Origin: Limosilactobacillus pontis
GTDB lineage: Bacteria > Bacillota > Bacilli > Lactobacillales > Lactobacillaceae
Reading direction: 5' to 3'
Assembly (NCBI RefSeq): GCF_002940945.1
Contig: NZ_PNFV01000007.1
Span: 1,267 to 65,266 of the forward strand
Length of the DNA: 64,000 nucleotides
Below, piece by piece: positions 28,684-37,134 of the stretch. Below the pieces are notes generated by a model that was not told where the DNA came from, did no database searches, and saw nothing but the letters and a program-made list of their open reading frames with translations. The position numbers were made by a program, and so were the translations under genes. Each line of letters opens with the position of its first letter. Positions within the stretch are counted from its first letter, which is position 1.

Positions 28684-29323
28684 ACATTACGTTATCTTGG
28701 CCGTACTTGCACATCGCCAGTAGCGGGCAGTGTTCGCACTTGGGGTTGCGGGCTGTACACTGGTAACGGCCCCAGAAAATCATGCTGTGGTGGGCATCCA
28801 GCCACTGGTCCTCCGGAACGGCTGCCATCAGCCGGTGTTCGATCTGGAGGAGGGTAGCCTTGGGTTCGACCATGGCTAACCGACGGGCCACCCTGCTGAC
28901 GTGGGTATCAACGGCGAAGGCTGGGATCTTAAAGCACTCGGCCAGGACCACGTCGGCCACTTTGCGGCCCACTCCCGGCAGACTCATCAACTCTTTGCGG
29001 GTGTGGGGAACCGTCCCGCCAAAGTTATCAACAATGGCTCTGGAGCAGTTGACCAGGTACTTGGCTTTATTGCGATAAAGACCAAGGCGCTTAATGTAGG
29101 GTTCAACATCCTCTGGTTCTACTGCGGCCAAGTCGTTGGGACCCGGAAAACGCTGAAAAAGGGCAGGAGTAGTGAAGTTGACGGACTTATCGGTGGCCTG
29201 GGCGCTGAGAATGGTGGCGAGGAGGAAGTGGAAAGTGGTGTCGGCCTTCAAGGTGGTACTAGCGTTAGGAAAACTCTGACGCATGACCTGGATAGCCTGG
29301 CGGATTTCTTGGTCGGTGAGCAT
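28682..29323 (-). CDS. nth: Endonuclease III (DNA glycosylase/AP lyase)
   Basis: A 213-residue base-excision repair enzyme that removes oxidised pyrimidines and cuts abasic sites. The helix-hairpin-helix LPGVGRKVADVVL carries the catalytic Lys, and VDTHVSRVARRL carries the catalytic Asp. The C terminus has the iron-sulfur pattern C-X6-C-X2-C-X5-C (CTARNPKCEHCPLLAMC). The ribosome site (gaaagaag) is moderate. It converges on tauE. Confidence 0.96.
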   Translation of the reverse strand: MLTDQEIRQAIQVMRQSFPNASTTLKADTTFHFLLATILSAQATDKSVNFTTPALFQRFPGPNDLAAVEPEDVEPYIKRLGLYRNKAKYLVNCSRAIVDNFGGTVPHTRKELMSLPGVGRKVADVVLAECFKIPAFAVDTHVSRVARRLAMVEPKATLLQIEHRLMAAVPEDQWLDAHHSMIFWGRYQCTARNPKCEHCPLLAMCKYGQDNVM

Positions 29324-29477
29324 GAGAAGACTTCTTTCTATGAATATTCTTAGTTAAATTGTCGAGGGTTAGCCGATGTAAGTCAAGTTCTAGTAAAATG
29401 TGTATTAAAATATTTTCATTTTACGTGCTGGCGCTAGCTGACTAATCGCTAATATTCAAAATGGGGTTAACTAATAA

Positions 29478-29523
29478 ATGAAAGCGATTACGCTTGACTA
29501 TCGAATATTAGACTATTTAAAAT
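29478..29523 (+). promoter_or_regulatory. cre-like site and promoter of the permease-aminotransferase operon
   Basis: atgaaagcgattacg (29478-29492) matches the cre consensus except for its last base. It lies directly upstream of a -35 ttgact (29494-29499) and a -10 taaaat (29518-29523), spacing 18. A cre upstream of the -35 can mean activation or repression by CcpA. The transcript would have a leader of about 90 bases. Confidence 0.6.
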
Positions 29524-29621
29524 TAATTAAATAAACATTTGACCTTAAGGAACGGAATTGGTAGAATAAATTAAAGTTTTTCTTATGATTCTAATAAAAT
29601 TCTAATGAAGGAGGAAGAGTT

Positions 29622-31064
29622 ATGAGTTTTTGGAAAACGATCACGCGGAAAGAAGATCCGCATGTTTACGAAAGCAAAGACGGCCATCTGGTCCGATCAC
29701 TGCGGGTGCGGGATTTTCTAGCATTGGGTGTCGGAACCATTGTGTCGACCTCAATTTTCACTCTTCCCGGTGAAGTTGCTGCGATGCATACTGGTCCGGC
29801 GGTGGCCATCTCATTCCTGGTGGCGGCTATAGTAGCTGGGCTGGTTGCCTTTGCGTATGCCGAAATGGCGGCGGCGATGCCGTTTGCCGGGTCTGCATAT
29901 TCCTGGATCAACGTTGTCTTTGGTGAATTTTTTGGTTGGATTGCCGGATGGGCACTGCTAGCCGAATATTTTATCGCCCTAGCCTTCGTTGGTTCTGGAT
30001 TATCGGCCAACTTTCGGGCGCTGATTGCCCCCATGGGGTTGAAATTACCAGCTTCACTGTCAAATGCTTTCGGAACCGACGGCGGGGTTGTCGACCTGAT
30101 CTCCGTTGTCGTTATTGCCTTGGTGGCCCTGTTGATTTCGTTTGGGGTTTCCCGGGCAGCCCGGGTAGAAAACATCCTGGTTGTCTTGAAGGTCTTCGCG
30201 GTCCTACTCTTCATTGTAGTTGGCTTATTTGCTATTAAGGCTACCAACTACGTTCCGTTTGTCCCAAAGTACCATGAAACTGCCAACGGTCCGTTTGGGG
30301 GCTGGCAAGGAATCTATGCTGGTGTCTCCATGATCTTCCTTTCCTACATCGGCTTTGACTCGATCGCGGCTAACTCGGCCGAAGCGGTTAACCCTCAGAA
30401 GACGATGCCACGAGGGATCCTTGGTTCTCTGGCTATCGCCGTGGTCCTATTCGTTGCTGTCAGTTTGGTCCTGGTCGGTATGCTGCCATACCAAAAGTAC
30501 GCCAATAGTGCTGAGCCAGTCGGCCTGGCATTGCGGGCTGCCGGTCACGGTGGAGTGGCCGTGGTTGTCCAAACTATTGCTGTTGTTGGGATGTTTACTG
30601 CCCTAATCGGGATGAGCATGGCTGGTTCCCGGCTGATTTATTCCTTTGGGCGTGACGGTATGTTGCCAAAGTGGCTCGGTGGCCTTGATAAGAGCAACCG
30701 GCCTAATCGAGCATTATGGACGCTGACGATCGGTGGAATCCTGATCGGCGCCTTCTTCCCGTTCGCTTTTCTTTCCCAGCTGATTTCTGCCGGGACCCTG
30801 ATCGCTTTCATGTTCGTTTCTCTGGGAATTTACGCTCTGCGGAAGCGGGAGGGGAAGGATATCGCCAACCCAGCCTTCAAGATGCCGCTTTATCCAGTGC
30901 TGCCAGCACTAGGATTCCTGGCCTCCCTGTTTGTCTTCCTTGGTTTAGACTACCAGGCTAAGCTATATGCGGGGATTTGGTTCATTCTTGGTCTGGTCAT
31001 CTACTTTGCCTATGGAGTCCGACATTCCTACTTGAATAAGAAGGGAGCGGATGACCATGAGTGA
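29622..31064 (+). CDS. APC-family amino-acid permease
   Basis: A 480-residue permease with twelve membrane helices. It shows the APC start GVGTIVSTSIFTLPGEVAAMHTG (key part GTIVSTSIF), the SAYSWINVVFGEFFGWIAGW segment and the helix-6 FLSYIGFDSIAANSAEAVNPQ segment. It resembles the cationic amino-acid transporter branch. A ggaggaag site precedes the ATG. The stop overlaps the aminotransferase gene, so the imported amino acid is probably the substrate of that enzyme. Confidence 0.9.
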   Translation: MSFWKTITRKEDPHVYESKDGHLVRSLRVRDFLALGVGTIVSTSIFTLPGEVAAMHTGPAVAISFLVAAIVAGLVAFAYAEMAAAMPFAGSAYSWINVVFGEFFGWIAGWALLAEYFIALAFVGSGLSANFRALIAPMGLKLPASLSNAFGTDGGVVDLISVVVIALVALLISFGVSRAARVENILVVLKVFAVLLFIVVGLFAIKATNYVPFVPKYHETANGPFGGWQGIYAGVSMIFLSYIGFDSIAANSAEAVNPQKTMPRGILGSLAIAVVLFVAVSLVLVGMLPYQKYANSAEPVGLALRAAGHGGVAVVVQTIAVVGMFTALIGMSMAGSRLIYSFGRDGMLPKWLGGLDKSNRPNRALWTLTIGGILIGAFFPFAFLSQLISAGTLIAFMFVSLGIYALRKREGKDIANPAFKMPLYPVLPALGFLASLFVFLGLDYQAKLYAGIWFILGLVIYFAYGVRHSYLNKKGADDHE

Positions 31065-32403
31065 AGAGAGTAATCGTCAGATTTTGGAAAAGGAGCAGGC
31101 GGCCTTTGCGACGGCGGCCCGTATTAAGTACTATGACATTGTGATTGACCATGGGCACGGGGCCATTATCACTGATGTTGAGGGCAACGACTACATTGAC
31201 CTCTTGGCCAGTGCAAGCTCGACTAACACTGGGCACGCCCATCCTAGGATCGTTAAGGCCATTCAGGAGCAGGCTGCTAAGATCATCCAGTACACGCCGG
31301 CATACTTTGCCAATTCACAAGCAGCGCGGCTCGCACCACGCTTGGCGGCTCTGGCACCGATGAGCGGTCCGGTTGAGGTAGCCTGGGGGAACTCTGGCTC
31401 AGATGCTAACGATGCCATCATTAAATTTGCCCGGGCTTACACCGGTCGACCTTACATGGTTTCCTTCACAGGAGCCTATCACGGGTCGACCTATGGTTCC
31501 ATGACCCTTTCTTCCGTTACCCTGAACATGAGTCGGAAGATGGGGCCGCTTCTTCCTGGGGTGGTCAAGGTACCATTCCCATCACCATGGGACCGCCTTC
31601 CGGATGAAAGTGAGGACCAGTTTGTAAATCGGATGTTTGCGGCCTTCAAGCAGCCATTTGAGACCTACCTGCCGGCCGAGGAGACTGCGGCAATTTTAAT
31701 CGAGCCAATTCAAGGTGACGGGGGAATCATCAAGACTCCGCCAGCCTTTATGCAGAAGGTTTATGATTTTGCCAAGGAACATGGGATTCTCTTTACTATC
31801 GACGAGGTCAACCAGGGAATGGGGCGGACTGGCAAATGGTGGTCCATTCAGAACTTCCCAGGGATTGAGCCTGACTTGATGTCCGTTGGTAAGTCCCTGG
31901 CTTCGGGGATGCCGCTGAGCGCAATCGTCGGCCGTAAGGATATTATGGAATCCTTGGGGTCTGCTGCTAATGTCTACACCACGGCGGGGAACCCGGTTAC
32001 GACCGCGGCGGCTAACGCTACCCTGGACGTGATCAAGGACGAACACCTGCTGGAACGCTCGACCCGATTGGGTAAGAAAGCGACGGACTTCTTTAGCCAG
32101 GAGAAGGCTAAGTACGACTTTATCGGCGACGTTCGGATGTATGGCTTGGATGGCGGAATTGATATCGTCAACCCAGCCACAGGTGAGGGGGATGTAGTTG
32201 CCACCACTAAGCTGATGTACCGGATATTTGAACTTGGGGCGATTATCATTAGTTTGCGGGGAAGCATCCTGCGTTTCCAACCACCGTTAGTAATCAGCGA
32301 TGACCAGCTCGATCAGGCCTTTGGGATGATTGACCAGGCCTTCAGTGAATTGGCGGCTGGCAAGCTCGCTTTGCCAAGCAACGCTGAGGAACTTGGCTGG
32401 TAA
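31057..32403 (+). CDS. Class III PLP-dependent aminotransferase
   Basis: A 448-residue fold-type I enzyme. Visible features are the PLP phosphate loop NSGSDANDAIIKFARAYTG, cofactor Asp in TIDEVNQGMGRTGKWW, and the Schiff-base Lys in MSVGKSLASGMPLSA. Members act on omega-amino groups (GABA, ornithine, beta-alanine) or, in lactobacilli, as amino-acid racemase-like enzymes; substrate is not assignable. ATG 31057 sits nine bases from aagggag and is preferred to ATG 31051. It overlaps the permease gene by eight bases. Confidence 0.88.
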   Translation: MSEESNRQILEKEQAAFATAARIKYYDIVIDHGHGAIITDVEGNDYIDLLASASSTNTGHAHPRIVKAIQEQAAKIIQYTPAYFANSQAARLAPRLAALAPMSGPVEVAWGNSGSDANDAIIKFARAYTGRPYMVSFTGAYHGSTYGSMTLSSVTLNMSRKMGPLLPGVVKVPFPSPWDRLPDESEDQFVNRMFAAFKQPFETYLPAEETAAILIEPIQGDGGIIKTPPAFMQKVYDFAKEHGILFTIDEVNQGMGRTGKWWSIQNFPGIEPDLMSVGKSLASGMPLSAIVGRKDIMESLGSAANVYTTAGNPVTTAAANATLDVIKDEHLLERSTRLGKKATDFFSQEKAKYDFIGDVRMYGLDGGIDIVNPATGEGDVVATTKLMYRIFELGAIIISLRGSILRFQPPLVISDDQLDQAFGMIDQAFSELAAGKLALPSNAEELGW

Positions 32404-32453
32404 CAATTGAAACCCAGTAAGATACGGGTAGCTAGTATTAGCAAGCCTGTTAA

Positions 32454-32498
32454 AATGACTCTTAACGTTCGAGTGTTCGAATGTTGGGAGTCGTTTTT
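32454..32498 (+). terminator. Terminator of the permease-aminotransferase operon
   Basis: A 16-bp imperfect stem (tgactcttaacgttcga with ttcgaatgttgggagtcg) and a 3-base loop followed by ttttt. Confidence 0.85.
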
Positions 32499-32510
32499 AC
32501 TTAGGCTAAT

Positions 32511-32540
32511 TTGCCTTTTGTCCAGTGCTTCAGTTATACT
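32511..32540 (+). promoter_or_regulatory. Promoter of the tRNA-Thr transcript
   Basis: A -35 ttgcct (32511-32516) and -10 tatact (32535-32540), spacing 18. The first base of the tRNA is only seven bases after the -10, so transcription would start at or within a base or two of the tRNA 5' end. Confidence 0.6.
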
Positions 32541-32546
32541 TTAAAC

Positions 32547-32620
32547 GCCGCCTTAGCTCAGATAGGTAGAAGCACATCCATGGTAAGGGTGACACGGCAG
32601 TTCGAGCCTGCCAGGCGGCT
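32547..32620 (+). tRNA. tRNA-Thr (anticodon GGT)
   Basis: The acceptor stem gccgcct/aggcggc is perfect. The anticodon stem catcc/gggtg encloses loop atggtaa with anticodon ggt, reading ACC. The T stem ggcag/ctgcc has a normal ttcgagc loop. The CCA end is not encoded. The D arm is abnormal: gctc faces gaagc, so only three pairs form, and the D loop is two bases longer than usual; the variable loop is one base shorter. It is probably functional, but these deviations leave open a decaying or specialised tRNA. Confidence 0.85.
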
Positions 32621-32649
32621 TATGGGATTGAAGAAAATATTTAACTGGA

Positions 32650-32932
32650 GTGTATGATCATAAGCAGTGGGTTCTTATAAGAAAGGAACCTGGTAATGAC
32701 TACAACTCTATACGAGGAACGTTGGTCACGTTGATAGGCAAGAAACCTTGTCAGCACGATTACTACTGCGGGCTGGCATCTTCACTTTATCAGTGATAAC
32801 CGCTTGAAAGCCGGGGCTGTCGGAAGAACACATTTGATACCAAAGCCTGTGCGGGAATTCCCCAGTCTGAGGTGAGCACAGAATAAATTATTGTATATAA
32901 AAAAGGAGAGGCGTTGTGCTTCTCCCTTTTTA
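32650..32932 (+). ncRNA. Structured stretch after tRNA-Thr, possible small RNA of unknown family
   Basis: No open frame of note. Several local hairpins are visible: ggttc/gaacc (32670-32690), ggcaag/cttgtc (32737-32752), tcacttt atcagtga (32782-32796) and ctgtgc...gcacag (32847-32881) enclosing gggaattccc. There is no terminator after the tRNA; the first on the plus strand is at 32899-32931, so the tRNA promoter would transcribe this stretch. I tested it by eye for tmRNA, RNase P RNA, SRP RNA and common riboswitch cores and recognised none. No plus-strand gene follows, so it is not an obvious riboswitch. Confidence 0.35.
32899..32931. terminator. Terminator between the tRNA/RNA region and the SDR gene
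   Basis: aaaaaggaga and tctccctttt pair around a loop of about nine bases, with A and T runs on the two sides, so it can work in both directions. Confidence 0.7.
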
Positions 32933-33733
32933 TTATGGCCGCTGGCCGAGACCCCCTTCTAGGGTGATCGTCTCCCCAGTCATATATTTGAAATCCGGTG
33001 AGGCTAGCTGAACGCAGACCCGGCCGATCTCTTTTTCGGCATTGCCAAAATGACCCATTGGCGGGACATGAACGTTGGCCTTGAAAGCGTCCGGGAAGGC
33101 TTCTTTGAACTGTTCCAGCTTAGCCGTCCAGGCAAGCGGGCAGACAATGTTGACGTTGACATTGTCCTTGGCCCATTCTGTGGCAGCCACTCGGCTCATC
33201 CCCCGAATGCCTTCCTTAGCGGCGGCATAGGCACATTGGCCGTAGTTGCCGAAGAGACCGGCGCCGGACGCAAAGTTGATCACGCTGCCCTGAGTCTTCT
33301 TGAGGTAAGGATAGCAGGCTTTCATGTAGTAGAAAGCGGCATACAGTCCAGAATAGATGGCAAGGTCAAACTGGTCGCTGGTGTGATCAGCCAGGGTCAC
33401 CCCGGAAGCCGAAGCCTGGGCGTTATTAATCAAGACATCTAACCGGCCGAATTCCTTGATTGCCTGGTCAACAACATTTTGGACGACTGCTTCGTTATCC
33501 GCGTGGACGTTGATATCGGCAACCACAGGTAGGACCTGGATCCCGTACTCCTTCTCCAACGCATCCTTGGCGGCGGTTAGTTTAGCCTTGTTTCGGCCAG
33601 TGATGACCAGATTGGCCCCTTCTTTGGCGTAGGCGGTCGCAATCCCGTAGCCGATTGATCCGCTCTGACCATTGCTGAGGACGACCCGGCCAGCCCCAGT
33701 GATCAAGGCTACCTTATTTTTTAGGAAACTCAT
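32933..33733 (-). CDS. Short-chain dehydrogenase/reductase
   Basis: A 266-residue NAD(P)-dependent oxidoreductase. The cofactor motif is ITGAGR...GSIGYGIA with an insertion of about nine residues in the glycine loop, followed by NNAQ (in place of NNAG), Ser in FASGAGL and the active site YAAAK. The insertion and the GQSGSIGYG spacing resemble enoyl-ACP-reductase-like or multi-substrate SDRs. Substrate unknown. The ATG follows aggtagaat, a moderate site. Its stop abuts a shared terminator. Confidence 0.88.
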   Translation of the reverse strand: MSFLKNKVALITGAGRVVLSNGQSGSIGYGIATAYAKEGANLVITGRNKAKLTAAKDALEKEYGIQVLPVVADINVHADNEAVVQNVVDQAIKEFGRLDVLINNAQASASGVTLADHTSDQFDLAIYSGLYAAFYYMKACYPYLKKTQGSVINFASGAGLFGNYGQCAYAAAKEGIRGMSRVAATEWAKDNVNVNIVCPLAWTAKLEQFKEAFPDAFKANVHVPPMGHFGNAEKEIGRVCVQLASPDFKYMTGETITLEGGLGQRP

Positions 33734-33808
33734 CTATTCTACCTCCATATAAAATTATTTGTACCATTATTTTAACATTGGCAAAACAGCTGAATAATTA
33801 AACCTTTG

Positions 33809-34363
33809 TTAACTTTTTCGGTGCCGGCGGGCCACCGCCTGCCGAATCTTCGGGTACTTGACTAACAGAGTGATGCCATAGGCAAAACTGGTGGCAACGG
33901 TCAGTACCCAGACAAACCATTCGTTACTGAAGCTGAAGAAGGCAATTGATGAGAGATCCTTCAATATTTCTTTAACCAGCTCCTGGACGACCGCATTACC
34001 GTTGATGCTGGCCTGGTCGGTAAACTCAATGGCAATGTCGATGACAAAGACGATAATCCAGCCGAACAAGTAGGGCCAGTTCCGCTTGACTTTAATGATT
34101 GGCCGGCCATAGCGGTCTTGTTCGTGGGTGTCGGTAACAGTTACTTTTGTGGCCTGGAAAAGTCCAATGAGGATGCCGACGACTAGGAGGATGGCGGTTA
34201 GGATCAGCTTATGATTGAAGTTCTCTTCAGCCAGGGAACAGATCATCATGACTAGTGCATAGCTGGGGATGATGACCAGACTCTTCCGAGTAACAGCCTC
34301 GGCTTCGAAGGTTCCGCGGATAAACGAATAGATTAATAAGACGAATAGGATAATCGGCCACAT
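33809..34363 (-). CDS. Membrane protein, possibly DUF1453/CcdC-like
   Basis: A 184-residue protein with four or five hydrophobic helices and a mid-protein GLFQATKVTV...IIKVKRNWPYLFGWIIVFVIDI arrangement reminiscent of DUF1453 (CcdC) proteins. That resemblance is weak and from memory only. It lies 30 bases after the ClC gene on the same strand, with an aaggagcg site, and is probably co-transcribed with it. Function unknown. Confidence 0.65.
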   Translation of the reverse strand: MWPIILFVLLIYSFIRGTFEAEAVTRKSLVIIPSYALVMMICSLAEENFNHKLILTAILLVVGILIGLFQATKVTVTDTHEQDRYGRPIIKVKRNWPYLFGWIIVFVIDIAIEFTDQASINGNAVVQELVKEILKDLSSIAFFSFSNEWFVWVLTVATSFAYGITLLVKYPKIRQAVARRHRKS

Positions 34364-34393
34364 GGCGGTACGCTCCTTAGATTTTGATTAGAC

Positions 34394-35749
34394 TCAGTTT
34401 TTAAACACCATCTGCTGACGGAGAGCATTGTAGATTGATGGCCGGGCACCGAGCAGCATGCTGACGTAATAGGCAATGAAAGTCAGCATCATCATTGGGA
34501 AGATCTGCTGGATTGATCCCACCATTTCGGTGACCAGCAGGATCGCGGAGAACGGCGCCCCCTCGGCGGCTCCAAAGAAGGCAGCCATGCTGATGGCGAT
34601 AATATTTAAATAGCAACTGGCCGGGATAATACCGGCGTGGATCATGGTAATGCCGGCAATTGCCCCCAGAACGCTGCCAAGGACGAAAATTGGCATGAAG
34701 ATTCCCCCGGGAACTGTTGATCCGTAAGCAAGCATGGTGCCGCAGAACCGCAGGACAAAGAAAAATATCATCATCCCCAGCAGCGGTGCCCAATTGGCAT
34801 GAAGGCTCGTGTCAGCCACGTACATGATGAAGTTGTGGCTTCCCCCAAGAATGTGGGGATTCCACAGGCCGACCGGGATGACCAGAAGGAGAGGCAGGAT
34901 GCTGTGGTAGTAGTCAGGCAACAGCGGGAACTTCCGGTACCAGTATTTGAGGCTAAAGATGAAGTACTGGAAGAGAAAGGCAAATCCACCGAGGATCAGC
35001 CCGAGTACGATCAGCCAGGGGTAGACCCGTACTGGCAGTTCCAACTTGATCGGCAAATAGAGGCAGGGTGTGGTACCGAAGAAGAGAAAGGTGACCGCAT
35101 CGGCCGCAATCGCTGCAATGAAGGCAGTCACCCAGATCTTATTCTTAAAATGATGGGTGATCTCTTCTAATAGGAAGACCGTCCCGGCCAGTGGAGCACT
35201 GAAGGCAGCGGATAAGCCGGCAGCCACGCCACACTGAAGCAGCAGGTACTCGTCCTCCTTGTTTAGCTTGAAGACCTTTTCTGATAAACCCTGCCCGATG
35301 CAGGCGCCAATTTGGATACACGGCCCTTCACGACCGAGAAAGAGACCTGGGCAAATGGTCAGTAGGCCGCTGACAAACTTGCGCCAAAGGACAGTCCACC
35401 ACTTCATCCTATGCTGCCCGAGCAGGATCGCCTCGATCTGGGGGACCCCGGAGCCAACCAAATCGGTGAGGTCTACCTTAATCAACTGGCCAATCAGCCA
35501 TGAAACAAGGATAGTGCCTAGAATATAGGGGATCAGCCAGACTGGGTGCTGGTTGAGAAAGGGATAAACGACAGTCAGCAGGTGAAGAGTCTGATCGATG
35601 ATCCAACGGAAGATGCTGACCACGAGCCCGGTGACCAGTCCGACCGTGATCCCGGCCCAGATGTACTTAAGAAATGGGGCTGAGAATGGTTTGGCAAGGA
35701 TATCCTTAGCCCGATGATAGTGCGTGTGTGAATTATTCAATGAGACCAT
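34394..35749 (-). CDS. ClC-family chloride channel / H+-Cl- exchanger
   Basis: A 451-residue membrane protein without C-terminal CBS domains. The three Cl- selectivity segments are GSGVPQIEAI (GSGIP type), GREGPCIQIGA and GGIFMPIFVLGS. After GREGP the protein has the usual long helices. The exchanger-type glutamate in GREGP suggests H+/Cl- antiport, which helps in acid resistance. Its ATG follows aaggaaggat. First gene of a two-gene operon, divergent from the antiporter at 35849. Confidence 0.92.
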   Translation of the reverse strand: MVSLNNSHTHYHRAKDILAKPFSAPFLKYIWAGITVGLVTGLVVSIFRWIIDQTLHLLTVVYPFLNQHPVWLIPYILGTILVSWLIGQLIKVDLTDLVGSGVPQIEAILLGQHRMKWWTVLWRKFVSGLLTICPGLFLGREGPCIQIGACIGQGLSEKVFKLNKEDEYLLLQCGVAAGLSAAFSAPLAGTVFLLEEITHHFKNKIWVTAFIAAIAADAVTFLFFGTTPCLYLPIKLELPVRVYPWLIVLGLILGGFAFLFQYFIFSLKYWYRKFPLLPDYYHSILPLLLVIPVGLWNPHILGGSHNFIMYVADTSLHANWAPLLGMMIFFFVLRFCGTMLAYGSTVPGGIFMPIFVLGSVLGAIAGITMIHAGIIPASCYLNIIAISMAAFFGAAEGAPFSAILLVTEMVGSIQQIFPMMMLTFIAYYVSMLLGARPSIYNALRQQMVFKN

Positions 35750-35848
35750 CCTTCCTTAGTCTAAAGCTGTAATCCCATTATAGTTCACTCAACACGACTA
35801 TAAACGGCTATGTTAAAATGATAGTTAGATTATTTAAGGAGGTATTTT

Positions 35849-37006
35849 ATGGAGTTTATTGCGACCTTAGCGGGTCTGCTGTTGGCGACTCAGGTGGTGG
35901 CCCACCTTTGCCGGCGGGTAGAGATCCCTGAGGTGATCGGCCAGATCCTGGTGGGGATCATTGTTGGCCCGGCCATCCTTAACTGGGTGCACCTCGATGG
36001 GATGATGAATGAGTTCCAAGAGATTGGGGTCATCATCTTGATGTTTATCGCAGGACTGGAAAGCGACCTTTCCCTACTTAAGAAGTATCTGCGCCCGGCT
36101 GTGATTGTCGCGGTTATCGGGGTCATCGTACCGTTAATTGTGATGGGCGGCGCCAGCTACCTGTTTGGGTTCACAAAGATGGAGTCGCTCTTCATCGGGG
36201 TGATCTTTTCCGCTACCTCGGTCAGCATTTCAGTGGCGGTCCTGCGGGAGTTCAAACGTCTTGATAGCCGGGAGGGCGCCACGATCCTGGGGGCTGCGGT
36301 CGCCGATGACATCATCGGGGTAATCATGCTGAGTATCATGATCAGTATGATCAATGGTAGTCAGGGCGGCCATACCAACCTACCACTGGGAATTGCTCTC
36401 CTGCTCCAGATCCTCTTCTTCGGTGGCACCTACTTAGTTGTCCGCTGGCTGGCACCATACTTGATGCACCTCAGCGAACGTCTGTTAACTGTGGCGGCCC
36501 CGTCGGTAATGGCAATGATCATCTGCCTGGGAATGGCAGCCCTGGCCGATTACGTCGGTCTCAGTGGAGCGGTTGGCTCCTTCTTTGCCGGTATTGCCGT
36601 GGCCAACACCCACCGCAAAAAAACAATTGACCGGAGCTTCATTCCGATTGGTTACGCCCTGTTTATCCCGCTCTTCTTCGTCAGTGTCGGTCTCAATATG
36701 CGCTTTGACAACATCCAACGTTCATTTATCTTCGTGATTGTCATGACGATCTTGGCCTGCCTGACTAAGCTGATTGGCTGTGGGGCGGGGGCTAAGATGT
36801 CCGGCTTTAGTCTGCCGAGCTCTTACGTTGTCGGTAGTGGGATGGTGGCTCGAGGTGAGATGGCCCTGATCACCGCCCAGATCGGTTACGAGGCACACCT
36901 AATGTCGTCAATGTATTATTCGGACGTGATTACCGTAATCATATTGGCTACGGTTCTGGCCCCATTCATGCTTAAGCACGCCCTGAAATCTGCCCATGAG
37001 GAATAA
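35849..37006 (+). CDS. CPA2-type cation/proton antiporter (NapA/KefB-like)
   Basis: A 385-residue protein with about twelve helices. It starts with the family segment EVIGQILVGIIVGPAIL and contains the ion-binding Asp pair in AVADDIIGVIML and the LSGAVGSFFAGIAVANT segment. It has no C-terminal RCK domain. Such proteins exchange Na+ or K+ for protons and help keep pH. The ATG follows an ideal taaggaggt site. Being next to a ClC exchanger, it may form a pH/ion homeostasis locus. Confidence 0.9.
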   Translation: MEFIATLAGLLLATQVVAHLCRRVEIPEVIGQILVGIIVGPAILNWVHLDGMMNEFQEIGVIILMFIAGLESDLSLLKKYLRPAVIVAVIGVIVPLIVMGGASYLFGFTKMESLFIGVIFSATSVSISVAVLREFKRLDSREGATILGAAVADDIIGVIMLSIMISMINGSQGGHTNLPLGIALLLQILFFGGTYLVVRWLAPYLMHLSERLLTVAAPSVMAMIICLGMAALADYVGLSGAVGSFFAGIAVANTHRKKTIDRSFIPIGYALFIPLFFVSVGLNMRFDNIQRSFIFVIVMTILACLTKLIGCGAGAKMSGFSLPSSYVVGSGMVARGEMALITAQIGYEAHLMSSMYYSDVITVIILATVLAPFMLKHALKSAHEE

Positions 37007-37012
37007 TTAACA

Positions 37013-37045
37013 AAAGACTGTGCGGAATTGGCCAGTCTTTTTTTG
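37013..37045 (+). terminator. Terminator of the antiporter gene
   Basis: A 9-bp stem aaagactgg-like/ccagtcttt with an 11-base loop, followed by a run of seven T. Confidence 0.8.
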
Positions 37046-37134
37046 TGCCATAGTTCCCCAGGGCGTTGCTGACGACGGCAAGGGGATGAGGTGTTACAAT
37101 ATTGTATTGCAAATAACGAGAAAAGAGGCTAAGT

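Noticed and set aside
32650..32900. Considered tmRNA, RNase P RNA, SRP RNA and cobalamin riboswitch for the stretch after tRNA-Thr
   Set aside because: None of the conserved cores (such as the SRP ggtcaggtccggaagg or cobalamin box) can be seen.
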